Shown here: piece by piece, positions 17,537-27,449 of the stretch
Numbering within the stretch: the first letter of the stretch is position 1
Layout of the letters: each line of letters opens with the position of its first letter
From: CALBPI01 sp039027435
GTDB lineage: Bacteria; Pseudomonadota; Gammaproteobacteria; Steroidobacterales; Woeseiaceae
NCBI GenBank assembly: GCA_039027435.1
Contig: JBCCKF010000002.1
Coordinates: 124,001-188,000 of the forward strand
Direction: 5' to 3'
Length of the DNA: 64,000 nt
The notes under the pieces: model-generated
Told to the model about the DNA's origin: nothing
What the model saw: only the letters and a program-made list of their open reading frames with translations
The model's database searches: none
Position numbers and translations under genes: made by a program

Positions 17537-18877
17537 TCACTTCAGACCCGCAATCCGCATCGCGACCTCAAGCGCCTGCTCGTAGTTCAAACGAGGATCG
17601 ACCTGAGACCGATAGGCTCTTGCCAGATCAGCATCGGTCAGTCCGCGTGCGCCGCCGGTGCACTCGGTGACGTCGTCGCCCGTCAACTCCAGGTGCACAC
17701 CGCCAAGGTAGGTGCCCGCAGCCTGATGTACCCGAAACGAAGCTTCGATTTCCGCCACGATATTGTCGAAACGTCGGGTTTTGTAGCCCGCCTCGGTCGA
17801 CTCCGTGTTCCCATGCATCGGATCACAGGTCCACAGCACCGGACTACCCGTTGCCTGAACAGCCTCGATGAGCCTCGGCAGATGATCCTCGACGTTGCCT
17901 GCGCCCAATCGATGGATCAGCACAATGCGGCCGGCCTCGTTCGATGGGTTAAGAACCGCAAGCAGCTCCTGTAACCATTCAGAGTCCATCCCCTGACCGA
18001 TCTTGATGCCGATGGGGTTCGTGATACCGCGGAAGTACTCTACGTGCGCGCCGTCCAGCATGGCCGTGCGCATCCCGATCCAAGGGAAATGGGTCGTCAG
18101 GTCGTACCACCGGTCGCGCCGGAGTCGTGTTTGCGCCTGCTCGTAGTGCAGGTGCAGCCCCTCGTGCGCCGTGAAAAACTCTGCACGACGGGTCTGATGT
18201 ATTGCCTGTCCCGAGATGGATTCAAAAAAGTCCAATGAACGTGAAATATCGTCTGTTACCTTCTGATATTCCTGGGAAAGTGGAGAGTGTTCTACCCAAT
18301 CCAGATTCCAGTATTCGGGGTGGTGGAGATCTGCAAAACCGCCGTCGACCAATCCGCGAATAAAATTCAGAGTCAGTGCCGAGCGCTCATAACCGCGCAA
18401 GATCAGCTCCGGGTCTGGAATCCGCTCCGCTTCGGTAAAGCCGGGGCGATTGACAAGATCACCCCGAAAACTCGGTAGCGTTACGCCATCACGAGTCTCG
18501 GTGTCGGCGGAGCGCGGCTTCGCATATTGGCCTGCGAAACGACCGATACGCACCACGGGCTTCTGCATGCCATAGAGCATTACAAGACTCATCTGCAGCA
18601 GAATCTTCAACTTCGAGACAATGTTGTCCGAGGTGCACTCGGCGAATGTCTCCGCGCAGTCTCCGCCCTGCAGAACGAAAGCTTCACCGCGTTGGGCCGC
18701 TGCAATTCGTGCCTTGAGGTTGTCGACTTCCCACGAAGTCACCAGTGGCGGTAGTGCGGCTAAACGGGACACTGCATCACGCAGTCCTTCCTGATCCGGA
18801 TAGGTCGGCATCTGCCGGGCAATCTTGCCCTCCCAACTTGCGGGATGCCATGTATTTTCTGTGCTTGATCGACTCAT
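17537..18877 (-). CDS. 3-deoxy-7-phosphoheptulonate synthase, class II
   Basis: First enzyme of the shikimate pathway, joining phosphoenolpyruvate and erythrose 4-phosphate. It is the plant/Mycobacterium (class II) type: FVLQGGDCAET near residue 65, the metal/PEP region VVRIGRFAGQYAKPRS, and the C-terminal THLELTGDDVTEC-like block (HLELTGDDVTECTGG). I choose the ATG at 18877 (MSRSSTENTWHP), giving 446 residues, the normal length. An ATG 12 codons upstream is also in frame. Confidence 0.93.
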   Translation of the reverse strand: MSRSSTENTWHPASWEGKIARQMPTYPDQEGLRDAVSRLAALPPLVTSWEVDNLKARIAAAQRGEAFVLQGGDCAETFAECTSDNIVSKLKILLQMSLVMLYGMQKPVVRIGRFAGQYAKPRSADTETRDGVTLPSFRGDLVNRPGFTEAERIPDPELILRGYERSALTLNFIRGLVDGGFADLHHPEYWNLDWVEHSPLSQEYQKVTDDISRSLDFFESISGQAIHQTRRAEFFTAHEGLHLHYEQAQTRLRRDRWYDLTTHFPWIGMRTAMLDGAHVEYFRGITNPIGIKIGQGMDSEWLQELLAVLNPSNEAGRIVLIHRLGAGNVEDHLPRLIEAVQATGSPVLWTCDPMHGNTESTEAGYKTRRFDNIVAEIEASFRVHQAAGTYLGGVHLELTGDDVTECTGGARGLTDADLARAYRSQVDPRLNYEQALEVAMRIAGLK

Positions 18878-19078
18878 GCGCGGAGTGTGCCACAGGCATT
18901 TTGTGCGTTGCAAAAACTCCTTTGCTCATCACCAGTTACCACTGAAACCACCGACATGAGCTAGGGTCGTTTAGCGCCTCCAATGTGGCGCTATTGCATG
19001 CGAATTGGCACACTGCGCGCCACACTCGCGCACCGCCACCCGAGCGGCGCGATCACAATAAATACAAGGGACTACATA

Positions 19079-20224
19079 ATGCACAAGGTGCTGATTCTCG
19101 GCGCCGGCAAGATCGGTGCGCTGATCTCCGGCTTACTGGGCGATTCCGGTGATTTCGACGTGCAGATCGCCGACGCCAACCAGGACGCGGCTCAGGCAGT
19201 TGCTGCCAAGCATGATCTCGACAACGTGAGACCGTTTGCGATCGACGCGACAGACAAAGCCGCGTTGACCGCGCATGTTAGCGAGCACCGGCCTACAGCG
19301 GTGATCTCCAGCCTGCCCTTCTACTGCAACCCACTGGTCGCAGAAGTTGCGCGCGAGCAGGGGCTGCACTATTTCGATCTGACCGAAGACGTCGCCGTCA
19401 CCGAAGCGGTGCGTAAGCATTCCGAAGGCGCTACAACCGCATTCGTACCGCAGTGTGGTCTCGCACCGGGTTTCATTAGCATCGCGGCCAACGAGCTGAT
19501 CAGCCACTTCGACTCCATTCGTTCGGTGAAACTACGCGTTGGCGCACTCCCGCAGAATCCCAATAACGTCCTGAAATACTCTCTGACCTGGTCAACAGAG
19601 GGCGTGATCAATGAATACGCGAACCTCTGCGAGAGCATCGTCAGTGGCGAATTGACCAAGGTCCTCGCACTCGAAGGCCTCGAACAAATCCAGATCGACG
19701 GCACCGAGTATGAGGCATTCAACACCTCGGGCGGCTTGGGTTCGCTGGCCGAAACCTACGCCGGGAAAGTCCAGAACATGGACTACAAAACCATGCGCTA
19801 CCCCGGACACTGTGAGCAGATGCGTCTGCTGATGAATGGCCTGAAACTGAAAGACGACCGACAAACGCTCAAACGCATTCTCGAGAACGCCGTGCCGCAG
19901 ACGTTGCAGGATGTCGTCATCGTCTATACCGCGGTCACCGGGATCCAGAACGGCGTATTGCGCGAGGAAAACTACGTCAACAAGGTTTACCCCCAGTTCG
20001 TCGCGGGCAAGCTCTGGTCGGCGATCCAGATCACAACAGCCAGCGGCATTTGTGCGGTCGTCGACAAAGTCATGGCCGAGCCCGAACGCTTCCAGGGATT
20101 CGTCGCTCAGGAAGCCTTCTCGCTGGGCGAAATTCTCGATAACCGCTTCGGCAGCTATTACGCCGACGGCGGATCCAGTCAGACGTCCTCAAGGGCGATC
20201 GCGACCAACTCCAGTAATCAATAA
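19079..20224 (+). CDS. Saccharopine dehydrogenase family protein (probable glutamate-forming)
   Basis: 381 residues from the ATG at 19079, preceded by AAGGGA. The N-terminal Rossmann motif is VLILGAGKIGALISGLL, with an acidic residue at the end of strand 2 (IADAN). The saccharopine dehydrogenase core ISSLPFYCNPLVAEVAREQG and the GLAPGF motif (CGLAPGFISI) follow. It lies 17 bp upstream of an ALDH7 gene, which fits the saccharopine route of lysine breakdown: this enzyme would split saccharopine to glutamate and aminoadipate semialdehyde. No lysine-ketoglutarate reductase gene is visible here, so carboxynorspermidine- or homospermidine-type substrates cannot be excluded. Confidence 0.85.
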   Translation: MHKVLILGAGKIGALISGLLGDSGDFDVQIADANQDAAQAVAAKHDLDNVRPFAIDATDKAALTAHVSEHRPTAVISSLPFYCNPLVAEVAREQGLHYFDLTEDVAVTEAVRKHSEGATTAFVPQCGLAPGFISIAANELISHFDSIRSVKLRVGALPQNPNNVLKYSLTWSTEGVINEYANLCESIVSGELTKVLALEGLEQIQIDGTEYEAFNTSGGLGSLAETYAGKVQNMDYKTMRYPGHCEQMRLLMNGLKLKDDRQTLKRILENAVPQTLQDVVIVYTAVTGIQNGVLREENYVNKVYPQFVAGKLWSAIQITTASGICAVVDKVMAEPERFQGFVAQEAFSLGEILDNRFGSYYADGGSSQTSSRAIATNSSNQ

Positions 20225-20241
20225 GCGCACAGGACACACCA

Positions 20242-21759
20242 ATGACTCATCCGGTTCTCACCGACCTCGGCCTGCTCGATACCAACCCAGGAAGCTGGAT
20301 TGGCGATCAGCCGCTTCCTGCCACTGGCAATGGTATTGAATCCTTCAGTCCGACCACCGGGGATCTGCTCGGCAGCGTCGATGCCAGCAGCATGGCCGAC
20401 TATGAAGCCATCATGAACGCTGCGACCGACGCTGCGGCACGATGGAAACAGATTCCGGCCCCGCAACGCGGCGAGGCCATCCGTCGAGTCGGCGAGGCGC
20501 TACGCGCACACAAAGACGCACTTGGCAGTCTGGTGACACTCGAGATGGGTAAGATCAAAGCCGAGGGTGACGGTGAAGTTCAGGAGATGATCGATATCGC
20601 TGACTTTGCCGTTGGCCAGTCGCGCATGCTTTACGGCAAGACCATGCATTCGGAGCGTCCTTTGCACCGCATGTACGAGCAATGGCACCCGCTGGGTGTT
20701 GTCGGCATCATCTCGGCGTTCAACTTCCCGGTTGCGGTGTGGGCTTGGAATGCGTTTATCGCAGCGATCGCTGGAAACGTGAGCATCTGGAAACCCTCAC
20801 CGAAGACCGTTCTATGCGGTGTAGCGGTGCAGAAGATCTGTAACCAGGTTCTCACCGATATGGGCTACCCACCGATCTTTTTCCTGTTCAACGACGCTGG
20901 CACCGAGCTCGCCAACACCTTTGTTGATGACCGGCGCGTGGCACTGATGTCCTTCACAGGTTCCTGTGAAATCGGTAACGCTGTGGGCGCACGTGTTGCA
21001 CAGCGGATGGGCCGATCACTCCTCGAACTCGGCGGCAACAACGCACTGATTGTCGACGAGTTTGCCAATATGGAACTCGCTGTACCTGCCATCGTTTTCG
21101 GCGCTGTCGGTACGGCTGGCCAGCGCTGCACGACGACGCGCAGAGTGCTGGTGCACCAATCGCGCAAGGACGAGTTGATCGAAAAGTTGCGTAACGCGTA
21201 CGGACAAATCCGCATCGGCGATCCACTGGATGAGAACACTCTGATGGGCCCATTGATTGACGAGGCTTCAGTCGATCGATTCCTTAACGCCGTGCAGGCG
21301 GTGCAAGAAGCGGGCGGTGAATTGCTTGTTGGAGGCACCCGTGTCGAGCGCGCCGGCAACTTCGTTGAACCCGCGATCGCAACAGCCAGAAATGAATGGC
21401 AAATCGTCCAGGATGAAACGTTTGCCCCCTTGCTCTACATCATCGAGTTCGAAACGCTCGAGCAAGCCATCGACATGCAAAACGATGTGCGCCAGGGGTT
21501 GTCCTCTGCGATTTTCACCGATCGTTTGCAACATGCAGAGCAGTTCCTTGCCGCGACCGGATCCGACTGTGGCATCGCGAACGTAAATATCGGGACGTCC
21601 GGCGCAGAAATCGGTGGCGCATTCGGTGGCGAGAAGGAGACCGGAGGCGGCCGAGAAGCGGGCTCAGATTCCTGGCAGGCGTACATGCGACGTCAGACAA
21701 ACACCATCAACTGGAGCCACGAGCTTCCGCTCGCTCAGGGCATTAACTTCGATCTGTAG
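20242..21759 (+). CDS. Aldehyde dehydrogenase, ALDH7 (antiquitin/alpha-aminoadipic semialdehyde dehydrogenase) type
   Basis: 505-residue NAD-dependent dehydrogenase. The catalytic Cys lies in GTAGQRCTTTRRV, the characteristic ALDH7 form, and the general-base Glu in LLELGGNNA. NAD-binding segments FNFPVAVWAWN and KPSPKTVLC are present, as is FTGSCEIG. With the saccharopine dehydrogenase gene directly upstream, the likely reaction is oxidation of aminoadipate semialdehyde to 2-aminoadipate in lysine degradation. Its last 17 nt overlap the convergent asparaginase-like gene. Confidence 0.92.
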   Translation: MTHPVLTDLGLLDTNPGSWIGDQPLPATGNGIESFSPTTGDLLGSVDASSMADYEAIMNAATDAAARWKQIPAPQRGEAIRRVGEALRAHKDALGSLVTLEMGKIKAEGDGEVQEMIDIADFAVGQSRMLYGKTMHSERPLHRMYEQWHPLGVVGIISAFNFPVAVWAWNAFIAAIAGNVSIWKPSPKTVLCGVAVQKICNQVLTDMGYPPIFFLFNDAGTELANTFVDDRRVALMSFTGSCEIGNAVGARVAQRMGRSLLELGGNNALIVDEFANMELAVPAIVFGAVGTAGQRCTTTRRVLVHQSRKDELIEKLRNAYGQIRIGDPLDENTLMGPLIDEASVDRFLNAVQAVQEAGGELLVGGTRVERAGNFVEPAIATARNEWQIVQDETFAPLLYIIEFETLEQAIDMQNDVRQGLSSAIFTDRLQHAEQFLAATGSDCGIANVNIGTSGAEIGGAFGGEKETGGGREAGSDSWQAYMRRQTNTINWSHELPLAQGINFDL

Positions 21760-22285
21760 TCGCCAATAGCTCGAACCGATTGCGTTCCCGGTTCTTGACC
21801 ACGGTGCCGGCGTCGAACACCTTGCCGCTCATGGCGAGGTAGACGCCAGGCGCCAGCGTCTGTGCCGCGGCGACCGCCATGCCGATATTGAACACGGCAT
21901 CGGTGGTTCGGAACCGCGCTGGCGTCAAAGCACCCGTGAAGACGACGGTTTTGTCGCCGACAGGCAGCAGCGCATTGGCCGTATCTGCCATCGTGTCGGT
22001 GCCGTGCGTCACCACAAACCGGGATGCCGGATGACTGAGTATTTCCCGACGAATGGCGCGCCGATCTTCATCGGTCATCTCCAGGCTGTCCTTACGCATC
22101 AAGGCCAAAACCTCGAACTCGATATCCACGAGCGCGTCTGCCAAGACCTGCTGAACCACCGAGTCACCGATTTCATACTGACTTGCAGCGTCGAAATAGA
22201 CTTTATCGATGGTGCCACCGGTCGTGACGAAAACCAGCGGTGATCGAGTATCCAATGGGTCGGTCATGGGGCCGAAGTATCGCAT
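21743..22285 (-). CDS. Single-domain asparaginase-like protein
   Basis: 180 residues, about half of a normal asparaginase (about 330). It covers only the N-terminal domain, with both threonine motifs: TTGGTIDK and THGTDTM. The C-terminal domain, which completes the fold in type I and II enzymes, is absent and no continuation is found downstream because the gene runs into the ALDH7 gene. Short homologues occur in proteobacteria, so this is probably a natural form, not decay. A second ATG at 22267 (MTDPLD) is an equally likely start. Confidence 0.8.
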   Translation of the reverse strand: MRYFGPMTDPLDTRSPLVFVTTGGTIDKVYFDAASQYEIGDSVVQQVLADALVDIEFEVLALMRKDSLEMTDEDRRAIRREILSHPASRFVVTHGTDTMADTANALLPVGDKTVVFTGALTPARFRTTDAVFNIGMAVAAAQTLAPGVYLAMSGKVFDAGTVVKNRERNRFELLATTDRS

Positions 22286-22319
22286 GCCTGACAGGGGTTA
22301 ACCCACATCAGTCAGGCAT
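22284..22319. repeat. Nested inverted repeat between hrpA and the asparaginase-like gene
   Basis: Perfect 9-bp arms ATGCCTGAC (22284-22292) and GTCAGGCAT (22311-22319) enclose a second perfect palindrome GGGTTAACCC (22295-22304). It spans the hrpA stop codon and the first possible start codon of the asparaginase-like gene. No T run follows on either strand, so it is not a typical terminator. Confidence 0.6.
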
Positions 22320-25300
22320 CCTCAGAATCTCATCCCAGCGTTTCTCCAACCGTCGTAACGACACCTTTTCGCTCGTCCCGAGCGCCTGAGCAAACAACGA
22401 CACCCGAAATTCCTCGATCAACCAACGGAAATCGGCAGCCGCCTGCTTCTGGTTAATGCCGGTGAACGCGTTCAATGCAACATGCCGCGCCTGGAGGCTG
22501 CGAATCATCGCCAGCGAATCATTGTCTTTAGCAGGGTTACTGGGGATGCGTTGCAAGCGCATGCTTGCGGCTTGAAGGTAGCGGGCTAGCGAGTCTATTC
22601 GCTCATCGGGCGTAGCCATCAGAAAGCCAGGAAATACGAGCTGTGCGATTTGCTGTTGTACGTCATCGACAGCCTCACCATACGCCTCCGATGTCTTGGA
22701 GAGTTGCTGCCTGCATTGCGCGTGCGCACCTAGCACCTCCGGCAGCAAACCTTGAATCCGCAATCCGGTGGGCACAACCTCGGCAGCGCCGCGCTCACAC
22801 AGCGCCTGCCAGGCAACCGGGTCACGGACCGCTTCAACGCTCGCGCCAAAGCTGCCTCGAAATGCTGCACGAACAACGTCGTCGACCAACGCTGCGCCGC
22901 CTTCGTCTTCGAAGGTTGCCCACTGAAGGAGTACGTTGCGGTCCTGGAGCACCGACTTACGCAAACTCTTTACCTGGTCACGAAAACGCTTGAGCAAGAG
23001 CGCGAAAACACCATCCGCGTGCGCGTCGGACGCTGACACCGGATCGAGGAATTCATGCACCACAACACCATCCGGCTGAGCGCTTAATGCGGGGTAAACG
23101 GTGACTTCCGCACCACCTCGTCGAATCGCTTGGGGCGGCTTGAGTGTCGGAAAACCAGAGTTGGCGCCATCCTTGACCTCTGACTTCGGCTTGGTGCGTG
23201 GTTTCGGAAGCAATGGACCGCACTCAATACGCAACGCCTCCAGGTCGCGTCCTGCGGCCAACGTGTTACCCGCCTCATCGGTCACTTGAATCCGCGGCAA
23301 CCAGTGCTCGGGTTCGACCAGCGACGACCAGACATCCGGTTCGATCTGAATACTGTATTCACGGAGTAAAACCCCCTGCAATCGATCGTCGAGCCCCAAT
23401 GCAGTTTCTGGCAGCGCCGATAGCGTGGTAACAATGGCCGTCGCGGTCTGCGCAATCGGGTGCAATCGCTTTCTGTCTTTCTTCGGCAATGCCTTCAGGC
23501 GCGCCGCGACGCGTTGCTGCAGGAAGGCCGGCACAGACTGCTCAATGTCCGACGGCGTTAGCGCGCCAAGCAGTCCAGCGGGGACGTTCAGTGTGGCGCC
23601 GTCGTCGTCCCGGTCCGGTGAAAATGCGTACGAAAGCGGCAACGTGTTGCCCTTCACCGGCGCAGCTTGTGGCGTCATTGCGAGGTCAGGCCTTGCGGCC
23701 TCGGATAACAATTGTTCACGGTCGATTCTCAGCGCGCCGTCATGGTTCTGACTCTCGGAGAGCCACCGCTCGAGCGTGGCACGACTGGTCACCTTGGCTG
23801 GAAGGTGTTCATCAAAATGCTGCTCAATACGAGCGGCACGCACTTCAACGGCTCGCCGCAACTGGCCAGCCAACTGAGCAAGTGCTTCACGCTCCGCCCG
23901 ATTGAAGTTGGCGAACGGGTAGTCCTTGCCCAACCGATCGGCAACCAGCGCATCGCGAATGAACACGCGGCGCGAGGCCATCTTGTCCACCGTGTCGTAA
24001 GGCACCCGGCGGTTGCTGACGAGGACAAGACGTCCGAGCAAAGTAGAGCGTTTGGACTCGACGCGCCCTTTGCGGGCGTTCCAGTAAGGCCGCGTGTATT
24101 CATAACGCGTCAGATGCGGCGCCGCCGCGGCCACCAAACCCGGCGAGATGCCCGCGGCATACCTCGCCATCGCCTTGTGTGTCCGCACGACCTCGAGCGC
24201 CATGAGCCATTTTGGCGCACGCGAAGAAAGTGATGATGCCTTATGCAGACCGAAGGCGCGGCCACTGACACCGTCGTAGACACCCGGCTCACGCAAGTGA
24301 CCGATACGCGTTAGCAATCCCGAGAGGATCGCCTGATGCAGTTGTCGCCGGCGTTCCTTGTCTGCAAACAGCGTGGACACGTTTGAATGCGGCTTGCACT
24401 GAGCTAGTCGTCCGATCTGGCTCGCAACTTCACGCCACTCACGCATCCGTCTTGGCGACAGAAAAGACTCTCCGCACCACCGCTCCCAGGCAGACCGCCC
24501 TTCTCGCCTCGCGCGCTCACCCGCAGCCCAGAGTCGCAGTAGCGTCACAAAATCGGATTCCGAGTCTGCGAATTCGGCGTGCGCTAAGTCCGCCGCACCC
24601 GCCGCCTCAATCGGGCGCTGTCGCGGATCCTGAATCGACAACCCGGCGACCACGATCAACACCGCGCTGCGCACAGTATCGTCTTTTGCACTGAGCAACA
24701 TCGTCCCCAGACGGGGATCGAGCGGGAGCTTCGCGAGCTTTCGACCGAACCGGGTGATGCGATCTTGAGCATCCAGTGCCTTCAATTCCCGAAGCTCACG
24801 AAGTGCATCGTCGAGTCGGCCCGGATCGGGCGGATCCGGGAAAGGGAACTCTGACACCGGACCGACGTTGAGTGCAGATATTTGCAGCACGACGCTCGCC
24901 AAATTGGTGCGCAGCATCTCCGGATCCGTAAATTCGGATCGAGACACATAGTCAGTCTCGCTGTAGAGTCGCAGACATACGCCCGGGCCCAGTCGGCCGC
25001 AACGACCACTGCGCTGGTTCGCACTTGCCTGCGACACTGCCTCCAGCTGTAGCTGAGTGACGCGCGCCCGCGGCGAGTATCGGTTGATCCGAGCCAATCC
25101 GGAATCGAGCACGGCGCCGATACGCGGCACCGTAATCGAAGTCTCTGCCACGTTGGTAGCAAGTACGATTCGACGACGCCCGCCGGGGCTGAATACAGAC
25201 TGCTGATCCTTGTCAGCAAGGCGCCCGAACAACGGCACAATCTCATAGCCCTTGCCCGCGGCACCACTCTTGGCGATGGCCCGCTCTGCATCTCGGATCT

Positions 25301-26060
25301 CGCGTTCGCCAGGCAAGAAAACAAGAATGTCCTGCGCAGTGTCAGGCAGAGACTCAGACAACAATTGGCGCACGCCATCAGCAACCTGACGCGCAAGACG
25401 ACGACTGTCGTCGATGGCAACCGCAGCATCCGCGTACTGAACACGTACGGGATAACCTCGACCAGAAACTTCGATAACAGGTGCCCCATCGAAGAAGCGA
25501 GAAAACCGCTCGACGTCGATCGTGGCGGAGGTCACGATCACCCGAAGGTCGGGACGTTTTCGCAGCACACGTTTGAGCAATCCGAGCAGGCAGTCAATAT
25601 TCAGACTGCGCTCATGCGCCTCATCGATGATGATGACCTCATAACGACTGAGCGTCGCATCGCGTTGCGCCTCATTAAGAAGGATGCCGTCGGTCATGAT
25701 GCGAACGAGCGTTTGCGGCGCCGTGCGATCGTCGAACCTGACTGCAAAACCGACGCCCTCACCCAGCGGCATGTCGGTTTCCTCGGCGATCCTCGCCGCA
25801 ACCGAGCGGGCTGCGATCCGACGAGGCTGGGTATGGCCGATCTGACGTTCACGGCCAAACCCGGCGGCAAGCGCAAAGCGTGGCAGCTGCGTTGTCTTGC
25901 CCGATCCGGTCTCACCGGCGACCACCAAGACGGGGTGCTCACGCAACGCGTCCATGATGACTTCCCGATGCGCATTGATCGGTAAGTCTTCATCCAGAAC
26001 GTCAGTGTTTGGTTTTAGTGCGAGACGACGGGCCTTAGCGTCGTCTGAAGGCAAGCTCAT
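22308..26060 (-). CDS. hrpA: ATP-dependent RNA helicase HrpA (DEAH-box)
   Basis: 1250 residues, close to the 1300 of E. coli HrpA. The N-terminal helicase core has GETGSGKTTQLP (motif I), TQPRRIAARSVA (Ia), DEAH in IIIDEAHERSLN (II), SATI (III) and the C-terminal QRSGRCGR (VI). The helicase-associated and oligonucleotide-binding domains and the long HrpA-specific C-terminal half follow. HrpA rescues stalled ribosomes on problem mRNAs in E. coli. Transcribed away from a two-component system, with 33 bp between them, so possibly cotranscribed. Confidence 0.95.
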   Translation of the reverse strand: MSLPSDDAKARRLALKPNTDVLDEDLPINAHREVIMDALREHPVLVVAGETGSGKTTQLPRFALAAGFGRERQIGHTQPRRIAARSVAARIAEETDMPLGEGVGFAVRFDDRTAPQTLVRIMTDGILLNEAQRDATLSRYEVIIIDEAHERSLNIDCLLGLLKRVLRKRPDLRVIVTSATIDVERFSRFFDGAPVIEVSGRGYPVRVQYADAAVAIDDSRRLARQVADGVRQLLSESLPDTAQDILVFLPGEREIRDAERAIAKSGAAGKGYEIVPLFGRLADKDQQSVFSPGGRRRIVLATNVAETSITVPRIGAVLDSGLARINRYSPRARVTQLQLEAVSQASANQRSGRCGRLGPGVCLRLYSETDYVSRSEFTDPEMLRTNLASVVLQISALNVGPVSEFPFPDPPDPGRLDDALRELRELKALDAQDRITRFGRKLAKLPLDPRLGTMLLSAKDDTVRSAVLIVVAGLSIQDPRQRPIEAAGAADLAHAEFADSESDFVTLLRLWAAGERARREGRSAWERWCGESFLSPRRMREWREVASQIGRLAQCKPHSNVSTLFADKERRRQLHQAILSGLLTRIGHLREPGVYDGVSGRAFGLHKASSLSSRAPKWLMALEVVRTHKAMARYAAGISPGLVAAAAPHLTRYEYTRPYWNARKGRVESKRSTLLGRLVLVSNRRVPYDTVDKMASRRVFIRDALVADRLGKDYPFANFNRAEREALAQLAGQLRRAVEVRAARIEQHFDEHLPAKVTSRATLERWLSESQNHDGALRIDREQLLSEAARPDLAMTPQAAPVKGNTLPLSYAFSPDRDDDGATLNVPAGLLGALTPSDIEQSVPAFLQQRVAARLKALPKKDRKRLHPIAQTATAIVTTLSALPETALGLDDRLQGVLLREYSIQIEPDVWSSLVEPEHWLPRIQVTDEAGNTLAAGRDLEALRIECGPLLPKPRTKPKSEVKDGANSGFPTLKPPQAIRRGGAEVTVYPALSAQPDGVVVHEFLDPVSASDAHADGVFALLLKRFRDQVKSLRKSVLQDRNVLLQWATFEDEGGAALVDDVVRAAFRGSFGASVEAVRDPVAWQALCERGAAEVVPTGLRIQGLLPEVLGAHAQCRQQLSKTSEAYGEAVDDVQQQIAQLVFPGFLMATPDERIDSLARYLQAASMRLQRIPSNPAKDNDSLAMIRSLQARHVALNAFTGINQKQAAADFRWLIEEFRVSLFAQALGTSEKVSLRRLEKRWDEILRMPD

Positions 26061-26093
26061 CGCGCGATTGTTGCATAGGCGCTGATAAGCTGC

Positions 26094-27440
26094 CTATGAC
26101 AACGGCAAGGTGATCGCGATGCGAGCGCCGCTGAGACGACTACGCTCAATCACAATTTTGCCTTCGTATTGCTCCACCAGCTCCGCAACCACCGCCAGAC
26201 CGATGCCGGTACCCGGAACGGTTTCGTCCAGGCGAGTCCCGCGTTTCAAGGCCGCCGCAGCCGCTTCCTCAGGGAAACCTTCGCCGTCATCTTCGATGGA
26301 TAGCTCGATCACGCTGCCGGTCGCATGCGCAACCTTTCGCCCTACGACCAGCACCCTCTGGGTGGTCCACTTATAGGCGTTATCCAGAAGATTGCCCAGC
26401 ATCTCTACAAGATCACCACGGTCACCGGGAAACACCATGTCATGCTCGAGATCAATCTCGGCGTGCACCCCCTTTTCCCGATATACCTTGTCCAAGGCAT
26501 CGAGAATCTGGGTGAGTTCCGGTTCGATCAAGGTCCGATTACCGACCGTGCGACCAGTGCCAATCGCGGGCCGCGCCAGCTGATAGCGCACGATCTGCTC
26601 CATGCGCTGCATCTGCGCCTGCAATTCGGGCTTGGCTGTTCCGTCGCTGAGCAGCGCCTTCGCCGCTGCCAGCGGTGTCTTCAGACTGTGCGCTAAGTTG
26701 GCCAACGTCTGTTGGTAACGTGCGGTACGACGCTGCTCGCTCTTCATCAGCGTATTCAGGTTGCGGGCAACGCCCGATAGTTCGTTTGGATAGTGATCCG
26801 ACAGGCTGGTGCGGACGCCCGTTTCAAGATCGGCAATCTCCGCGGCGATCTGCCCGAGCGGACGCAACAACCAGGACAGCACCAATCCCATGCCGACAAG
26901 AAGAACACCGGCGACCAGTGCAAACACGGCGAACATGCGCCCACGGAATTTTTTTAATGGTCCAATGATGGCCCGTTCGCTTTCGGCTGCACTCAACGCG
27001 AAATAGCGTTCCGAACCATCCTCAAACGTCCAGATAATGCCGAGCGTCAGCGTCAGAAGGACGTCACCGGTGCTCGTTACCGACCGCGCGAAGATGCGTT
27101 CACCCGGACCCGGAAGCGGCGTATCCGGTGTGAAGGTCAGGTCGACTGCTGAGACAGATCGCCACAGAAATGCACCGCTGCGGTCACGAACCTTGGCATA
27201 GAACCCGGAGTCTGGTGTGTTGAAGCGTTGATCGGGCAAATCGTACGGCAGTCTCAACTGCTCGCCCTCGTCCGGCTCGGCAACCGCCAGGAGCGTGATG
27301 ATCTGAGAATCGAGCAATTCCCGCTGCTCTTCGTCTAGCGCGGCGCGCACGCTCGAATCCAGAATGGCGCCTACGACAGCGAGCGCACCGGCCAGCAGCA
27401 GACTGGTAACGAGAAGAAGGCGAGCTCTCAGCGATCGCAC
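26094..27440 (-). CDS. Membrane sensor histidine kinase (PhoQ-like)
   Basis: 448 residues. Two membrane helices (about 7-27 and 170-190) flank a periplasmic sensor region of about 140 residues; a HAMP region follows. The H box is LANLAHSLKTPLAAAKAL, the N box MLGNLLDNAYKWT, G1 EDDGEGFPEE and G2 TGIGLAVV. Start is GTG. It lies 9 bp after its response regulator. The domain order and the LAHSLKTP motif match PhoQ-type kinases; the signal sensed here cannot be told from sequence. Confidence 0.92.
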   Translation of the reverse strand: MRSLRARLLLVTSLLLAGALAVVGAILDSSVRAALDEEQRELLDSQIITLLAVAEPDEGEQLRLPYDLPDQRFNTPDSGFYAKVRDRSGAFLWRSVSAVDLTFTPDTPLPGPGERIFARSVTSTGDVLLTLTLGIIWTFEDGSERYFALSAAESERAIIGPLKKFRGRMFAVFALVAGVLLVGMGLVLSWLLRPLGQIAAEIADLETGVRTSLSDHYPNELSGVARNLNTLMKSEQRRTARYQQTLANLAHSLKTPLAAAKALLSDGTAKPELQAQMQRMEQIVRYQLARPAIGTGRTVGNRTLIEPELTQILDALDKVYREKGVHAEIDLEHDMVFPGDRGDLVEMLGNLLDNAYKWTTQRVLVVGRKVAHATGSVIELSIEDDGEGFPEEAAAAALKRGTRLDETVPGTGIGLAVVAELVEQYEGKIVIERSRLSGARIAITLPLS

Positions 27441-27449
27441 GTTCGCCGG

